Positions 8,637-19,426 are shown, counted from the first letter of the stretch. The stretch is 64,000 nt of DNA from an uncultured Gammaproteobacteria bacterium (GCA_902826485.1 CADEEZ010000003.1:35208-99207); one strand, 5' to 3'. Translations and numbers: made by a program. The notes: generated by a model from the sequence alone, not told the origin.

Positions 8637-9694
8637 AAAGCATTTTAATCACGGGAGGCGCCGGATTTGTCGGTTCTTCATTAGCCATTGATTTTAAAAA
8701 AACTTATCCCCAAACCAACGTAATTTGTTTAGATAATTTATCTCGAAGAGGGAGTGAATTAAATTTACCCCGTTTGGCACACCATGATATTAAGTTTGTA
8801 CACGGGGATGTACGAAACAGTGAAGATTTAAATAAAATAGGCAAAGTAGATTGGTTAATTGAATGCTCTGCTGAACCTAGCGTTCATGCGGGGTATAATG
8901 AAAGTCCCGCTTATTTAATTAACACCAATTTGCTTGGCTTAATCAATTGTCTTGAATATTTACGTCAATTTGGTGGCCAATTGGTATTTCTTTCCACCAG
9001 TCGAGTTTATCCTATCGACCCCCTACGCAAATTACCGCTTCAAGCTGAAGGAAACCGATTTGTTTTAAAACAGCCCTTTAGCCAGCTGGGTACGAGTAAT
9101 CAAGGTATTTCTGAATTATTTTCACTAGAGGGCCATAGGTCGTTATATGGTGCAACGAAATTATGCGGTGAATTGTTAATCCAAGAATACCAAAAAATGT
9201 ATGGTTTAAAAGCCATTATTAACCGTTGTGGTGTTTTGGCAGGCCCTTGGCAAATGGGCAAAGTCGATCAAGGTTTTATGGCATTATGGGTAGCTCGCCA
9301 CTTTTTTGGTGGGGCTTTAAAATATATGGGGTTTGAAGGAAAAGGATTACAAGTCCGCGATGTGCTTCATGTAAGAGATTTATTTAACCTATTACAGATT
9401 CAAATGAATGAAGATTCTGCTTTTGAGACCATTTTTAATGTAGGTGGCGGTTTAAAAAATAGCATTTCGCTATTTGAACTCACTGAAATGACACAAAGCA
9501 TTGTGGGCAAAAAACCTGAAATAGGACAAGACCCTATCACAAGAGAAGCCGATTTGCCTTTTTATGTGACCGATAATAAAAAAGTGATGGATAAATTAGG
9601 ATGGTCGGCAGAAATCAGTGTTATGCAGATCGTAGAAGAAATAGCCCTTTGGTTAAAAGAAAATCAGGCGACACTCAAACCCTTATTTCAATAG
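8633..9694 (+). CDS. NAD-dependent epimerase, CDP-tyvelose (paratose 2-) epimerase-like
   Basis: Extended short-chain dehydrogenase/reductase acting on a nucleotide sugar. The NAD-binding GGAGFVG motif is at residues 8-14, followed by CLDNLSRRGSELNLPRL, which resembles the same segment of Tyv/RfbE epimerases. The catalytic set is Ser in FLSTSRVYP and Tyr/Lys in LYGATK. GKGLQVRDVLHVRDLFNL and YVTDNKKV are also family-like. At 353 residues it has normal length. It is the first of two adjacent, distantly similar epimerases. The exact substrate is inferred only from resemblance. Confidence 0.7.
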   Translation: MKSILITGGAGFVGSSLAIDFKKTYPQTNVICLDNLSRRGSELNLPRLAHHDIKFVHGDVRNSEDLNKIGKVDWLIECSAEPSVHAGYNESPAYLINTNLLGLINCLEYLRQFGGQLVFLSTSRVYPIDPLRKLPLQAEGNRFVLKQPFSQLGTSNQGISELFSLEGHRSLYGATKLCGELLIQEYQKMYGLKAIINRCGVLAGPWQMGKVDQGFMALWVARHFFGGALKYMGFEGKGLQVRDVLHVRDLFNLLQIQMNEDSAFETIFNVGGGLKNSISLFELTEMTQSIVGKKPEIGQDPITREADLPFYVTDNKKVMDKLGWSAEISVMQIVEEIALWLKENQATLKPLFQ

Positions 9695-9718
9695 CATGAT
9701 ATTAAAAAGGAAAATAGG

Positions 9719-10798
9719 ATGTCAGTTGTACTCATAACCGGATCAGCAGGTTTAATAGGGTCAGAAGCGGTTAAATTTTTTGCACAAAAGGGATTCAATG
9801 TTGTTGGCATTGATAACAATATGCGTAAACAATTCTTTGGGGAAGAAGCTTGCACCGAATGGAATTTATCTCATTTAAAAAATAAAGTGACAACCTATTC
9901 ACATTATGACTGTGACATTCGTGATTTTGCCCAATTAGACAAAATATTTAAGCATTTTGGCAGTGCTATCAATATTATTATTCATGCTGCAGCACAACCT
10001 TCTCATGATTGGGCGGCTTCAGACCCGCTCACCGATTTCACGGTGAATGCCAATGGTACACTTAATTTATTAGAGTTAACGCGTATACACTGCGCTAAAG
10101 CAACGTTTATGTATTTAAGTACAAATAAAGTGTATGGCGATACACCAAATCATTTACCCCTTAATGAATTAGAAACTCGATGGGAAATTGCCTCCGATCA
10201 TCCTTATCGTGGGGTTGGCATCGATGAACATATGTCTATAGATCAGAGCAAACACAGCCTTTTTGGCGTATCTAAAGCATCTGCCGATTTAATGGTGCAA
10301 GAATATGGACGCTATTTTGATATGAACACCGCCTGCTTTAGAGGGGGCTGTTTAACCGGGCCGGCTCACTCGGGCACAAAGTTACATGGCTTTTTATCTT
10401 ATCTGATGCGGTGTGCAGTACTAAGATTACCCTATACCGTTTATGGTTATAAAGGTAAGCAGGTGAGAGATAATATTCATAGTTTTGATTTGGTGAATGC
10501 CTTATGGCATTTTTGTCAATCGCCTAAAGTAGGCGCCGTCTATAATATGGGCGGTGGTATTCACCATAATTGCTCTATGCTTGAAGCCATAAAAATGTGC
10601 GAAAATATCAGTGGTAATACAATGCAATGGCAATATATGCCCGAAAATCGAAGTGGAGATCACATGTGGTGGATAAGTGATGTCAGAAAATTTAAACAAG
10701 ATTTTCCTGAATGGCATTATCAGTATGATCTCACTAAAACACTGACCGAAATTTACGAAGTCACCAAAGAGGCACATGCAAATCATGAGCTTGCTTAA
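9719..10798 (+). CDS. NAD-dependent epimerase of the CDP-paratose epimerase group with Phe in place of the catalytic Tyr
   Basis: Second epimerase of the pair, 359 residues. The dinucleotide-binding motif GSAGLIGS is at about residues 8-15, followed by [27 protein letters not shown] supplies the Ser/Thr side of the active site, but the YxxxK position reads LFGVSK, so the usual catalytic Tyr is Phe. From memory this FGxSK form recurs in homologues of this gene, so it may be a subfamily trait rather than decay. AAAAAGGAAAATAGG just before the ATG is a good ribosome-binding site. It is co-transcribed with the preceding epimerase and the following GT2. Confidence 0.65.
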   Translation: MSVVLITGSAGLIGSEAVKFFAQKGFNVVGIDNNMRKQFFGEEACTEWNLSHLKNKVTTYSHYDCDIRDFAQLDKIFKHFGSAINIIIHAAAQPSHDWAASDPLTDFTVNANGTLNLLELTRIHCAKATFMYLSTNKVYGDTPNHLPLNELETRWEIASDHPYRGVGIDEHMSIDQSKHSLFGVSKASADLMVQEYGRYFDMNTACFRGGCLTGPAHSGTKLHGFLSYLMRCAVLRLPYTVYGYKGKQVRDNIHSFDLVNALWHFCQSPKVGAVYNMGGGIHHNCSMLEAIKMCENISGNTMQWQYMPENRSGDHMWWISDVRKFKQDFPEWHYQYDLTKTLTEIYEVTKEAHANHELA

Positions 10799-11549
10799 TA
10801 AAAATAGTTTATCGATTGTTATTCCTGCCCACAATGAAGCCGAAAACTTAAGGGGCACAATTGAATATCTTGCAAATACTTTAGAAAAAGCAAAGATTCC
10901 TAATGAAATTTTAGTGATAAATGATAATAGTCAAGATAATACCGTAGAAATCTTAACACAGTTACAAAAAATCCATCCTACTTTGCGTTACGTGAATAAT
11001 AACCCGCCTAATGGTTTTGGGTTAGCCGTGCGTTGTGGTCTAGAAAATTTTAACGGCGATTTTGTTGCCATTATGATGGCCGATGGTTCTGACAGCCCTG
11101 ATGATTTAGTTAAGTTTTATCGTAAAATGTTAGAGGGATACGATTGTGTATTTGGTTCACGCTTTATGGCAGGCGGCGAAGTCATCGATTATCCTATTCA
11201 TAAAAAAATATTGAATCGTATTGCAAATAATTTTATAAGAATATTATTTCAATTTCGTTACAATGATATTACCAATGCTTTTAAATGCTACCGTCGTCAT
11301 GTCATTATGGGGCTTCAGCCCATGCTTGCGCATCATTTTAACTTAACTGTTGAGCTGCCTCTAAAAGCCATTATACGAGGGTATAATTATGCTGTTTTAC
11401 CAAATAGTTGGCATAATAGAAAACATGGTGTGTCTAAACTTAAAATTCGCGAAATGGGCAGTCGTTATTTATTTATTGTTTTATATTGCTTAATCGAACG
11501 ATTGTTTTCACGTGGTGATTACAAAATACTAGATAAAAAAAGCCCCTAA
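10776..11549 (+). CDS. GT2 family glycosyltransferase (polyprenyl-phosphate sugar synthase-like)
   Basis: GT-A fold family 2 enzyme: [13 protein letters not shown] near the N terminus, INDNSQDNT for nucleotide binding, [12 protein letters not shown] as the DxD-like metal site, and FGSRFMAGG. It resembles DPM1-like enzymes that load a sugar onto polyprenyl phosphate, which would fit a donor role for the membrane GT-C protein encoded earlier in the operon. There are two possible starts, ATG at 10776 (overlapping the previous gene by 23 bases) and ATG at 10785; the AGAGG ahead does not decide. The stop lies in the loop of a terminator hairpin. Confidence 0.8.
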   Translation: MQIMSLLNKNSLSIVIPAHNEAENLRGTIEYLANTLEKAKIPNEILVINDNSQDNTVEILTQLQKIHPTLRYVNNNPPNGFGLAVRCGLENFNGDFVAIMMADGSDSPDDLVKFYRKMLEGYDCVFGSRFMAGGEVIDYPIHKKILNRIANNFIRILFQFRYNDITNAFKCYRRHVIMGLQPMLAHHFNLTVELPLKAIIRGYNYAVLPNSWHNRKHGVSKLKIREMGSRYLFIVLYCLIERLFSRGDYKILDKKSP

Positions 11550-11562
11550 AAAGGGGCTTTTT
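11535..11562. terminator. Bidirectional rho-independent terminator
   Basis: AAAAAAAGCCCC, loop TAAAAA, then GGGGCTTTTT. The stem is flanked by A and T runs on both sides, so it works for the plus-strand GT2 operon and for the convergent hppA gene. The GT2 stop codon TAA is in the loop. Confidence 0.85.
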
Positions 11563-11575
11563 AAAACAACTGTAC

Positions 11576-13660
11576 TTAATTTAATATATGCGCCAATACC
11601 GCTAACATCAGCAATGCCACAATATTAATAATCTTAATCATCGGATTAACCGCTGGTCCTGCCGTATCTTTATAAGGATCGCCAACTGTATCACCCGTGA
11701 CAGATGCTCTGTGTGCATCAGAGCCTTTTCCACCATGGTTGCCATCTTCGATATATTTTTTAGCATTGTCCCAAGCGCCACCACCAGAGGTCATAGAAAT
11801 TGCGACAAAAATACCCGTGACTATCGTTCCGACAAGCATCGCACCCAGTGCCGTAAATGCCGCTTCTTGTCCTGCGACAAAATTAATTAAAATCCAAAGT
11901 AACACAGGGGCCAAAACAGGTAATAAAGAGGGCACGATCATTTCTTTGATGGCGCATTTGGTTAATAAATCAACCGCTTTGCCATACTCAGGTTTAACCG
12001 TTCCTTCCATAATGCCTTTGATTTCCCGGAATTGGCGTCTGACTTCAACCACCACTTGTCCACCCGCACGGCCAACGGCCATCATGCCCATTGCCCCAAA
12101 TAAATAGGGTAACAAACCACCAATAAATAATCCTACAACAACAAAAGGATCGTTTAAGCTAAATTGAACATCGAGGTTTGGAAAATAATACGTGAGGTCT
12201 TCTGTGTAAGCTGCAAATAGCACTAATGCTGCCAAACCAGCTGAACCAATCGCGTACCCTTTGGTTACGGCTTTGGTTGTATTGCCTACTGCATCTAACG
12301 CATCGGTAATGACTCGAACTTCTTTAGGAAGCTCAGACATTTCAGCAATACCACCAGCATTATCGGTAATAGGGCCATACGCATCTAGTGCTACGATCAT
12401 TCCTGCAACCGCTAACATGGCTGTTGCTGCAATCGCAATACCGAGCAAGCCTGCACTCATAAAGGCTATCAGAATGCCTATGCATATAACAATCACGGGC
12501 AAAGCACACGCTTCCATAGAAACCGCTAAGCCTTGAATAATATTCGTTGCATGACCTGTTTCAGAAGCCGCTGCAACACTTCTTACTGGGCGATAGCGAG
12601 TAGAAGTGTAATATTCGGTTACCCAAACAATTAATCCTGTCACTGCTAAACCCGTAAAGGCACACACTAATAATTGTAGACCCGTCACAGATCCTTCTTT
12701 TAATAAGATAGGCTGATCAAATCCAATCAAGAAATAAGTTGCTACCGCAATCAGCGCTGCTGATAAGCCAGAACACACCATAAGGCCTTTATAGAGTGCA
12801 CCCATAATATTATTGGTAGAACCCAGTTTTACTGCAAACGTTCCTGCAATAGACCCTAGAATACAAACGCCACCAATTAATAAAGGATAAATCATGAGGA
12901 CTTCAGCTTGTTGCCCTGTCGCAAAAATCGACCCTAAGAGCATGGTAGCTACAATAGTGACCACATAGGTTTCAAATAAGTCGGCAGCCATACCTGCACA
13001 GTCACCCACATTATCACCCACATTATCAGCAATAACCGCAGGATTTCTGGGGTCATCTTCCGGTATGCCAGCTTCAAGTTTACCTACTAAATCTGCGCCA
13101 ACATCTGCACCTTTCGTAAAAATGCCTCCGCCTAAACGCGCAAAAATAGAAATTAAAGAGGCACCAAAACTCAGTGAGATCAACGCTTCCATCATCGTAT
13201 GCAAAGGGAGATCTAACGTTTTGAGGTATAAGTAATAAGTGGTTACGCCAAATAGGCCCAATCCAACTACTAACATACCCGTTACTGCCCCACCCTTGAA
13301 TGCGATGTCGAGTGCTTCTTTTAATCCCGTGCGGGCAGCATGAGCTGTGCGGATATTTGCCCGAACAGAAACATTCATTCCAATATAGCCTGCAAGCCCA
13401 GAAAGTACAGCACCACAAATAAAACCGATGCCGGCATACTGACCCAATATCCAAGTTAAAAAAGCAGTTACCACTAAACCGACTATCCCGATTGTGCGGT
13501 ATTGACGGTTAAGATAGGCATTCGCCCCTTCTTGAATTGCTGCCGCAATTTCAATCATCCTGGGATTTCCCGTTGCACAAGCGAATACTTTTCGCCCCGC
13601 ATAAATCCCATAGATTAGTGCCATGGCAGCACAACCTAAGATAAACACATTCAGTTCCAT
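11576..13660 (-). CDS. hppA: K+-independent membrane H+-translocating pyrophosphatase
   Basis: Couples pyrophosphate hydrolysis to proton export across the inner membrane. It has 694 residues with about 16 membrane segments, the usual size. Substrate-site motifs are [38 protein letters not shown] and, near the C terminus, [18 protein letters not shown]. The cation-selectivity motif reads GNTTKA; Lys here (rather than Ala) marks the K+-independent class. It is the last gene of a minus-strand block and ends just past the shared terminator. It would recycle pyrophosphate released by acyl-CoA ligase and nucleotide-sugar synthesis. Confidence 0.93.
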   Translation of the reverse strand: MELNVFILGCAAMALIYGIYAGRKVFACATGNPRMIEIAAAIQEGANAYLNRQYRTIGIVGLVVTAFLTWILGQYAGIGFICGAVLSGLAGYIGMNVSVRANIRTAHAARTGLKEALDIAFKGGAVTGMLVVGLGLFGVTTYYLYLKTLDLPLHTMMEALISLSFGASLISIFARLGGGIFTKGADVGADLVGKLEAGIPEDDPRNPAVIADNVGDNVGDCAGMAADLFETYVVTIVATMLLGSIFATGQQAEVLMIYPLLIGGVCILGSIAGTFAVKLGSTNNIMGALYKGLMVCSGLSAALIAVATYFLIGFDQPILLKEGSVTGLQLLVCAFTGLAVTGLIVWVTEYYTSTRYRPVRSVAAASETGHATNIIQGLAVSMEACALPVIVICIGILIAFMSAGLLGIAIAATAMLAVAGMIVALDAYGPITDNAGGIAEMSELPKEVRVITDALDAVGNTTKAVTKGYAIGSAGLAALVLFAAYTEDLTYYFPNLDVQFSLNDPFVVVGLFIGGLLPYLFGAMGMMAVGRAGGQVVVEVRRQFREIKGIMEGTVKPEYGKAVDLLTKCAIKEMIVPSLLPVLAPVLLWILINFVAGQEAAFTALGAMLVGTIVTGIFVAISMTSGGGAWDNAKKYIEDGNHGGKGSDAHRASVTGDTVGDPYKDTAGPAVNPMIKIINIVALLMLAVLAHILN

Positions 13661-13717
13661 TATTAAAATCCTCTATTTTTTAGAAATTTCCCGCAACGTA
13701 ATTTGTCACAAATCTTG

Positions 13718-14857
13718 CTAGGCCGCAACAAAACCATTAAATAGTTCAGGTTGAGTTTTTTGAGAATCAACTTGATCTCCTATTGCTTCTTCTCGACCTA
13801 ACTTAAATTGATTTTCATTTAGATTAGCAATCGTCGCTAATATTCGACCTGAGACTAAATAAGGATCACAGTTTGCACCTGGCCTTCTGTCTTCTAAATA
13901 ACCACATCCATGTTGCTTAACTTGTAAAGGAATACGAATTGAAGATCCTCTATCAGAAACACCTGAACGAAATTGATCAATACTACAAGTCTCATGTGCG
14001 CCTGTTAAGCGCTCTCTCAAACTTGCACCATACAACGGAATATGTAAATCATGCTTTTTAGATAATAATTGTACGGCTTCTTCAATGGCTTTAATGCCCA
14101 CTTTAGCTTCACGCGTTTTATTGGTTGAAAAATTAGTATGGCACCCTGCTCCATTCCAATCACCTGCAACGGGTTTGTTAGCAAAGCTGACTTCAATGCC
14201 AAACTCTTCAGATAATCTGTGGAGCAACCATCTTGCCACCCATAGTTCATCACTGATGGTTAGAGCACTTACATCTTCCCCTTCAACCCCTCGGTAGCCT
14301 ACTTGAAATTCCCACTGCCCTGGCATAACTTCACCATTGATCCCATAAAAAGCAATGCCCGCTTGCACACAGGCACGAGCATGTGTTTCTACTAACTCTC
14401 GACCAAAAACGACTTCACTTCCTACGCCACAATAAAAAGGGCCTTGCGATTGTGGAAACCCTTTCTCTGGCCAACCCAAAGGACGTTGCATCATAAATAA
14501 AGTATACTCTTGCTCAAATCCAATCCAGGGCTCTAATTTTGCCCCACCTAATTCTAATATATTTCTAAGCTGAGAGCGGGTATTAGTAGAATGAGGTTGA
14601 CCATCTGCGGTAAATACTTCACACAACACTAAATAATTGCCTTGGCCGCGAATCGGATCGGTAAAAAAATTAACTGGCTTTAATAATAAATCTGATTTAT
14701 CTCCTGTAGATTGATAAGTAGAAGATCCATCAAAGTTCCATTCTGGAAATGAATCTAATTTTACTTTATCTTGGCTTTTAATGGGAAGATAGCGAGCTTT
14801 AGACCTCAATTGCTGAGTAGGCAAAGCACCATCTAACCATATATATTCTGCAAACAT
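13718..14857 (-). CDS. glnII: Type II (eukaryote-like) glutamine synthetase
   Basis: Makes glutamine from glutamate, ammonia and ATP. At 379 residues it is much shorter than type I GlnA (about 470). Type II signatures are present: AEYIWLDGALPTQQLRSKAR, PEWNFDGSSTYQS, GFEQEYTLF, NGEVMPGQWEFQVG, GDWNGAGCHTNFST and RGSSIRIPLQV. Type II enzymes are not adenylylated, so GlnE-type control is not expected. AAGGAGA precedes the ATG. It lies between fadD and hppA. Such genes are known in rhizobia and some other proteobacteria; whether a type I GlnA also exists cannot be seen here. Confidence 0.93.
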   Translation of the reverse strand: MFAEYIWLDGALPTQQLRSKARYLPIKSQDKVKLDSFPEWNFDGSSTYQSTGDKSDLLLKPVNFFTDPIRGQGNYLVLCEVFTADGQPHSTNTRSQLRNILELGGAKLEPWIGFEQEYTLFMMQRPLGWPEKGFPQSQGPFYCGVGSEVVFGRELVETHARACVQAGIAFYGINGEVMPGQWEFQVGYRGVEGEDVSALTISDELWVARWLLHRLSEEFGIEVSFANKPVAGDWNGAGCHTNFSTNKTREAKVGIKAIEEAVQLLSKKHDLHIPLYGASLRERLTGAHETCSIDQFRSGVSDRGSSIRIPLQVKQHGCGYLEDRRPGANCDPYLVSGRILATIANLNENQFKLGREEAIGDQVDSQKTQPELFNGFVAA

Positions 14858-14903
14858 TTTAATCTTCTCCTTTTATTATTTATTATATTTTTAATTTAAA
14901 ATT

Positions 14904-16592
14904 TTAATGTGAAACCACGGGCCCATCTCTTAAAGCTCTTCTTAAAATTTTGCCCACATTCGTTTTAGGCAAATCATCTCTGAATTCAACGTCTTTTGGA
15001 ATTTTATAATGAGTGAGATAAATTTTACATTGTTCAATAATTTGTTCACTTGTAATGGGAGGTTCCACCTTAGGGTCTCTCACCACAAAAGCTTTAACAA
15101 TTTCTCCTCGTGTTCCTCCATTAACCCCAACCACTGCCACTTCTCTTACACCAGGTAATTTTGAAATAACATCTTCCACTTCATTAGGATAGACATTAAA
15201 ACCAGAGACAATAATCATGTCTTTAATTCTATCAACTATTCGAAAGTATCCTTTGTTGTCGACATAGGCAATATCACCTGTTTTTAACCAACCATCAGGG
15301 GTAAGCACTTCAGCCGTTTTCTCAGATTGATTCCAATAGCCTTTCATCACTTGGGGGCCTTTAATCCATAATTCACCTGATTCACCAAGGGGAAGTTCAC
15401 TTCCCTTTTCATCTCGAATGGAGGCATCAGTAGACGGGATTGGCAACCCAATACTGCCGTTAAATTCTTTCAAATTCATGGGATTAATGGTACAAGCAGG
15501 AGAAGCTTCTGTTAATCCATAGGCTTCAATTAAAGGTCGGCCTGTTATTTTTTCCCATTTTTCAGCAACCACACGTTGTACTGCCATGCCTCCCCCTAAT
15601 GCCACCGACAAATTCGAAAAATCCAGTTTTGAAAAATCAGGGTGGTTCAATAATGCATTAAATAACGTATTCACCCCCGTAATGGCAACAAAGGGTTGGC
15701 GCGCCATTTCTTTAATAAAGCCTGGTATATCTCTAGGATTTGTAATTAAAATATTACATTTCCCCACATTCATAAAAACCATACAATTGGCGTTTAACGA
15801 AAAAATGTGGTACAGGGGTAAGGCCGTAATAATGCCCCCTTCTAGCTGTTCATTTAACAACGGTGTAATCCAGGCTTTGGCTTGTAAAATATTGGCCAAC
15901 ATATTCCGGTGCGTTAACATTGCCCCTTTTGAACCACCCGTCGTGCCACCCGTATATTGCAAAAATGCCAAATCTTGATTACGAATGGGTAAAATTTTAT
16001 AAGGCAGATTCTGCCCCAACTTCAAAGTATCCAAAAATTTCATATGATGAAGAATGGTATAACTCGGCACCATTTTTTTAATATATTTCACGACAAAATT
16101 AACTAACAGTTTTTTCGGAAAAGGAAATAAATCCCCCAGTTCAGTTACTATCACTTTTAGTTGAGGACATTGTGGCAAAACTTGCTGTACGGTATTGGCA
16201 AAATTTGCTAACACAATGAGGCCACTTGCCCCTGAATCAATTAAGACATGTTTTAATTCTGCAGGGGTATATAACGGATTAATATTCACCACCACCAGTC
16301 CGGCTTTTAAGATGCCCCATAAAACAACAGGGTATTGTAAAAGATTGGGCATCATAATGCCAACTCTCTCTCCCTTTTTCAACTTCCACTGATGAATAAA
16401 AAAACTGGCCAAGGCATTTGACAAAGCATCTAGTTGTTGGAAACTTAAAGTATGTCCCATATTGGAAAAAGCAGGTTGATCGGCATATTTTGAAAAAGCT
16501 TCTTCTGCCAATTGAACCAAAGAAGTATATTGATCGGGGTTAATTTCATGAGGTACACCCTCTTGGTATTCCTTTAGCCAAATTTTATCCAT
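14904..16592 (-). CDS. fadD: Long-chain fatty acid-CoA ligase FadD
   Basis: Adenylate-forming enzyme that activates long-chain fatty acids to acyl-CoA, releasing AMP and pyrophosphate. At 562 residues it matches E. coli FadD (561). The AMP-binding P-loop is YTGGTTGGSKGAMLTHRN at about residue 213, then EAYGLTEASP, the FACS-type motif DGWLKTGDIAYVDNKGYF, and the C-terminal Lys region LPKTNVGKILRR. AACAGGAAGATAGT precedes the ATG. It lies 25 bases after the ALDH7 gene and 46 bases before the glutamine synthetase gene. Confidence 0.93.
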   Translation of the reverse strand: MDKIWLKEYQEGVPHEINPDQYTSLVQLAEEAFSKYADQPAFSNMGHTLSFQQLDALSNALASFFIHQWKLKKGERVGIMMPNLLQYPVVLWGILKAGLVVVNINPLYTPAELKHVLIDSGASGLIVLANFANTVQQVLPQCPQLKVIVTELGDLFPFPKKLLVNFVVKYIKKMVPSYTILHHMKFLDTLKLGQNLPYKILPIRNQDLAFLQYTGGTTGGSKGAMLTHRNMLANILQAKAWITPLLNEQLEGGIITALPLYHIFSLNANCMVFMNVGKCNILITNPRDIPGFIKEMARQPFVAITGVNTLFNALLNHPDFSKLDFSNLSVALGGGMAVQRVVAEKWEKITGRPLIEAYGLTEASPACTINPMNLKEFNGSIGLPIPSTDASIRDEKGSELPLGESGELWIKGPQVMKGYWNQSEKTAEVLTPDGWLKTGDIAYVDNKGYFRIVDRIKDMIIVSGFNVYPNEVEDVISKLPGVREVAVVGVNGGTRGEIVKAFVVRDPKVEPPITSEQIIEQCKIYLTHYKIPKDVEFRDDLPKTNVGKILRRALRDGPVVSH

Positions 16593-16617
16593 ACTATCTT
16601 CCTGTTAATATCTTTAG

Positions 16618-18144
16618 TTATTGAATTGCAAATTTAATGCCTTGAGCAAGGGGCAACGTTGTCCCCCAATTCACTGTATTGGTTTGTCTTCGCATATATG
16701 CTTTCCAGCTATCAGATCCCGCTTCTCTGCCCCCACCTGTTTCTTTTTCTCCACCAAATGCACCACCAATCTCAGCCCCACTGGTGCCAATATTGATATT
16801 GGCAATACCACAATCACTGCCCATCGCAGATAAAAATAATTCGATATGTTGATAATGATTGGAAAACAATGCTGAAGATAAGCCTTGAGGCACCTGATTT
16901 TGCAGATTAATTGCTTCTGATATCGCGTTAAAAGTCATGAGATATAAAATTGGGGCGAAAGTTTCTTGTTGAACGATAGGCCAGTCTGCTTGAACTTGTA
17001 AAATAGTCGGCTCGACAAAATAACCCGGTTGAGATAACACTTTACCACCCGTTAATAATTTAGCCCCTAAGCCTTGGCAAATCTTTAGGGTATCTAAATA
17101 TTTTTCTACCGCATTTTTATCTATAAGGGGCCCCATGTGATGATTGACGTTCAGGGGATCCCCTATTTTCACTTGCTTATAAGCATGCACTAATTTATCT
17201 ATGACAGATTTTTCAAGATTTTTATGCACTAATACTCTTCGGGTTGAGGTACAACGTTGACCTGCCGTACCGACCGCACCAAATACAATAGAGGGAATCG
17301 CTAAATTTAAATCCGCACTTTCATCTAAGATCACGGCATTATTGCCACCGAGTTCTAAAATGACTCGACCAAATCGTTCGGCAACCAGTTTTGATACATG
17401 ACGACCTGTATGGGTTGAACCGGTAAATGAAATAAGTGGCACACGCTTATCTTTCAGAAATTTATCGCCTAATTGACGATCGTTAGAAATAAAGACCGAT
17501 ACGATATTTTCATACCCTAAAGTTGTCATGGCTTGCGCACAAATATTGTGCACCGCGATAGCACATAAAGGGGTTTTAGAAGAGGGTTTCCAAACAACTG
17601 TGTTGCCACATATCACGGCTAAAAATGCATTCCATGCCCACACCGCCACCGGAAAATTAAACGCGCTAATAACGCCTACAACACCATAAGGATGCCATTG
17701 TTCAATGATTCGATGATGTTCACGTTCCGAGGGTATTGTCTTGCCATTGAGCATTCTAGATAGGCCCACAGCAAAGTCGGCCATGTCTATCATCTCTTGA
17801 ACTTCCCCTTCTCCTTCTTGAAGGCTTTTTCCCATTTCAAGTGAAACCAATCGACCCAATTGTGCTTTATTTTCCCGTAACAAATTGCCAATCAGTCGAA
17901 CTAATTCTGCTCTTTTAGGGGCTGGCGCCATACGCCAGCTTAAAAACTGCTCATGGGCAAGTTGAATAATTTTTTCATATTGTTCATCTGAGCATGTTTT
18001 TATTTGACCCAGAATTTGTTCATTGGTTGGATTAACAGAAATTAATATATTTTTGGGGTCTTGATTTTTTTCAAGTGCGTGATTTCCTGACTCTTTTAGA
18101 CTCACACCCGACAAGATCTCTTTTGGATTAAATTCAATTTGCAT
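16618..18144 (-). CDS. ALDH7-type aldehyde dehydrogenase (alpha-aminoadipate semialdehyde dehydrogenase)
   Basis: NAD(P)-dependent aldehyde dehydrogenase of the antiquitin/AmaB class. Motifs are [43 protein letters not shown], catalytic Glu in LELGGNNAV, catalytic Cys in [12 protein letters not shown], and [20 protein letters not shown] near the C terminus. The frame opens at a TTG at 18156, but the ATG at 18144 is preferred because GGAAAG sits 5 bases ahead of it. It overlaps the upstream saccharopine-dehydrogenase-family gene by 11 bases. Together they would take lysine to 2-aminoadipate. Substrate specificity is inferred from the neighbour and family. Confidence 0.85.
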   Translation of the reverse strand: MQIEFNPKEILSGVSLKESGNHALEKNQDPKNILISVNPTNEQILGQIKTCSDEQYEKIIQLAHEQFLSWRMAPAPKRAELVRLIGNLLRENKAQLGRLVSLEMGKSLQEGEGEVQEMIDMADFAVGLSRMLNGKTIPSEREHHRIIEQWHPYGVVGVISAFNFPVAVWAWNAFLAVICGNTVVWKPSSKTPLCAIAVHNICAQAMTTLGYENIVSVFISNDRQLGDKFLKDKRVPLISFTGSTHTGRHVSKLVAERFGRVILELGGNNAVILDESADLNLAIPSIVFGAVGTAGQRCTSTRRVLVHKNLEKSVIDKLVHAYKQVKIGDPLNVNHHMGPLIDKNAVEKYLDTLKICQGLGAKLLTGGKVLSQPGYFVEPTILQVQADWPIVQQETFAPILYLMTFNAISEAINLQNQVPQGLSSALFSNHYQHIELFLSAMGSDCGIANINIGTSGAEIGGAFGGEKETGGGREAGSDSWKAYMRRQTNTVNWGTTLPLAQGIKFAIQ

Positions 18145-19225
18145 AGCACTTTCCAAAACGACTTTGTGTGATATCAGACAGGCTAAACTGCTCTTGATAA
18201 ATAAGTCCTTTATATTTTTGCGAATTATTCATGATGACATCGAGCACACTACATAATCCCGATGCGGTCGTTCTTTGAATGGCAGACCATTGCTGACCTA
18301 CAAATTCAGTGGGATATATTTTTTTTACAAATGTTTCTTCAATAAATTCATGATTTTTCTTTCCCGATACGGCAACATAAACCAAAACCACATCTTGTGT
18401 GGTTTTAGGAATGGCACGTTCTAACATTTCTTTTAATATTTGACGATGATCGTTTAATTTTAAATCATTCATTAAAAAACGAATTTTTTCACAATGCCCA
18501 GGGTAACGTAGCGTTTTATAGTTCATGGTTTTGACTCGGCTTTCATATGTTTTAGCCAAAGTGCCTAATCCCCCAGCAGTATTAAATGCTTCATAAAGCA
18601 GGCCATCTATTTGTATCGTTTCTCGTCCTTCCAGTGGCTGTAACGTGACTTGCTTGCCATTTTTTAAGCCAAAGCAAGGGCTTCCATACTCGTTTATTAG
18701 GCCATCTGTAGACCAAGTCAATGAATATTTTAAGCTATTATTGGGATATACTGGCAGTGCCCCCACTCGCATTAATACCGAATCTAGCGTGTCAAAATGC
18801 TGCATGTATTCATGGGCCACAATGTTGATAAAACCCGGTGCTAAACCGCACTGGGGCACAAAAGCAGAAGAAGCATCAGCTGCAAGCTCAATGACTTTTT
18901 CCGTGTTGCTGGTATCTTCTGTTAAATCAAAATAATGAATTTTTTGCTCTTTGGCCACCACCGCAACGGGGTAATTGGCAAAATAGGGCAAACAGCTCAC
19001 CACTGCTTGAATGTTATTTTGGGTAATTGCCTTGGTTAATTCATTTTTGTCTTCTGCTTTTAAAGACAAAAGTTTAATGGCTTCTTTTTGCGTGCCTAAG
19101 TGATTGCTGTCAAACATATCCATAGACATATCGCTCAAAAATACTTGATACTGATTGCTTTCAGATAACATACAAGCTATCAATGTGCCAATCTTACCTG
19201 CACCGATAATGAGAATATTATGCAA
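18134..19225 (-). CDS. Saccharopine dehydrogenase family protein (saccharopine or lysine 6-dehydrogenase)
   Basis: 363-residue NAD(P)-binding oxidoreductase. The Rossmann motif [15 protein letters not shown] starts at residue 5. [40 protein letters not shown] and [14 protein letters not shown] are typical of the saccharopine dehydrogenase C-terminal family and of bacterial lysine 6-dehydrogenase. Both reactions yield 2-aminoadipate 6-semialdehyde, the substrate of the ALDH7 encoded next. No lysine-ketoglutarate reductase domain was seen here, which slightly favours direct lysine 6-dehydrogenation. It is the first gene of the minus-strand block; an inverted repeat lies 47 bases upstream. Confidence 0.75.
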   Translation of the reverse strand: MHNILIIGAGKIGTLIACMLSESNQYQVFLSDMSMDMFDSNHLGTQKEAIKLLSLKAEDKNELTKAITQNNIQAVVSCLPYFANYPVAVVAKEQKIHYFDLTEDTSNTEKVIELAADASSAFVPQCGLAPGFINIVAHEYMQHFDTLDSVLMRVGALPVYPNNSLKYSLTWSTDGLINEYGSPCFGLKNGKQVTLQPLEGRETIQIDGLLYEAFNTAGGLGTLAKTYESRVKTMNYKTLRYPGHCEKIRFLMNDLKLNDHRQILKEMLERAIPKTTQDVVLVYVAVSGKKNHEFIEETFVKKIYPTEFVGQQWSAIQRTTASGLCSVLDVIMNNSQKYKGLIYQEQFSLSDITQSRFGKCYAN

Positions 19226-19271
19226 AGTATACCTCTATAGATAGCTTTTTAACTAAAGTATAATTTTGAGG

Positions 19272-19294
19272 TATCAGAAAACTTATGATACCGG
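19272..19294. promoter_or_regulatory. Inverted repeat upstream of the lysine-catabolism genes (possible operator)
   Basis: GGTATCA at 19272-19278 and TGATACC at 19288-19294 form a perfect 7-base dyad with a 9-base spacer. It lies 47-69 bases ahead of the minus-strand start at 19225, in the interval shared with the plus-strand cytochrome-like gene. Size and position fit a dimeric repressor or activator site. No regulator gene is adjacent. Confidence 0.35.
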
Positions 19295-19367
19295 TGAATG
19301 ATGCTACTATGGGTCTTCTAAGAGCTGCAAATAAGTATGGATATTTTTTGATAGCTTGAATATTAAC

Positions 19368-19398
19368 TTGTAAAATATTTCGACAAATAATCTATAAT
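19368..19398 (+). promoter_or_regulatory. Probable sigma-70 promoter of the cytochrome-like gene
   Basis: Perfect TATAAT at 19393-19398 with TTGTAA at 19368-19373 (19-base spacer, at the long limit). An AGAGGA ribosome-binding site follows about 10 bases before the ATG at 19427. Confidence 0.45.
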
Positions 19399-19426
19399 GC
19401 ATCTGTAAAAAGAGGAAATTGATAAG

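Noticed and set aside
16618..18156. ALDH7 start at TTG 18156
   Set aside because: ATG at 18144 has GGAAAG five bases upstream and gives a smaller overlap with the preceding gene.
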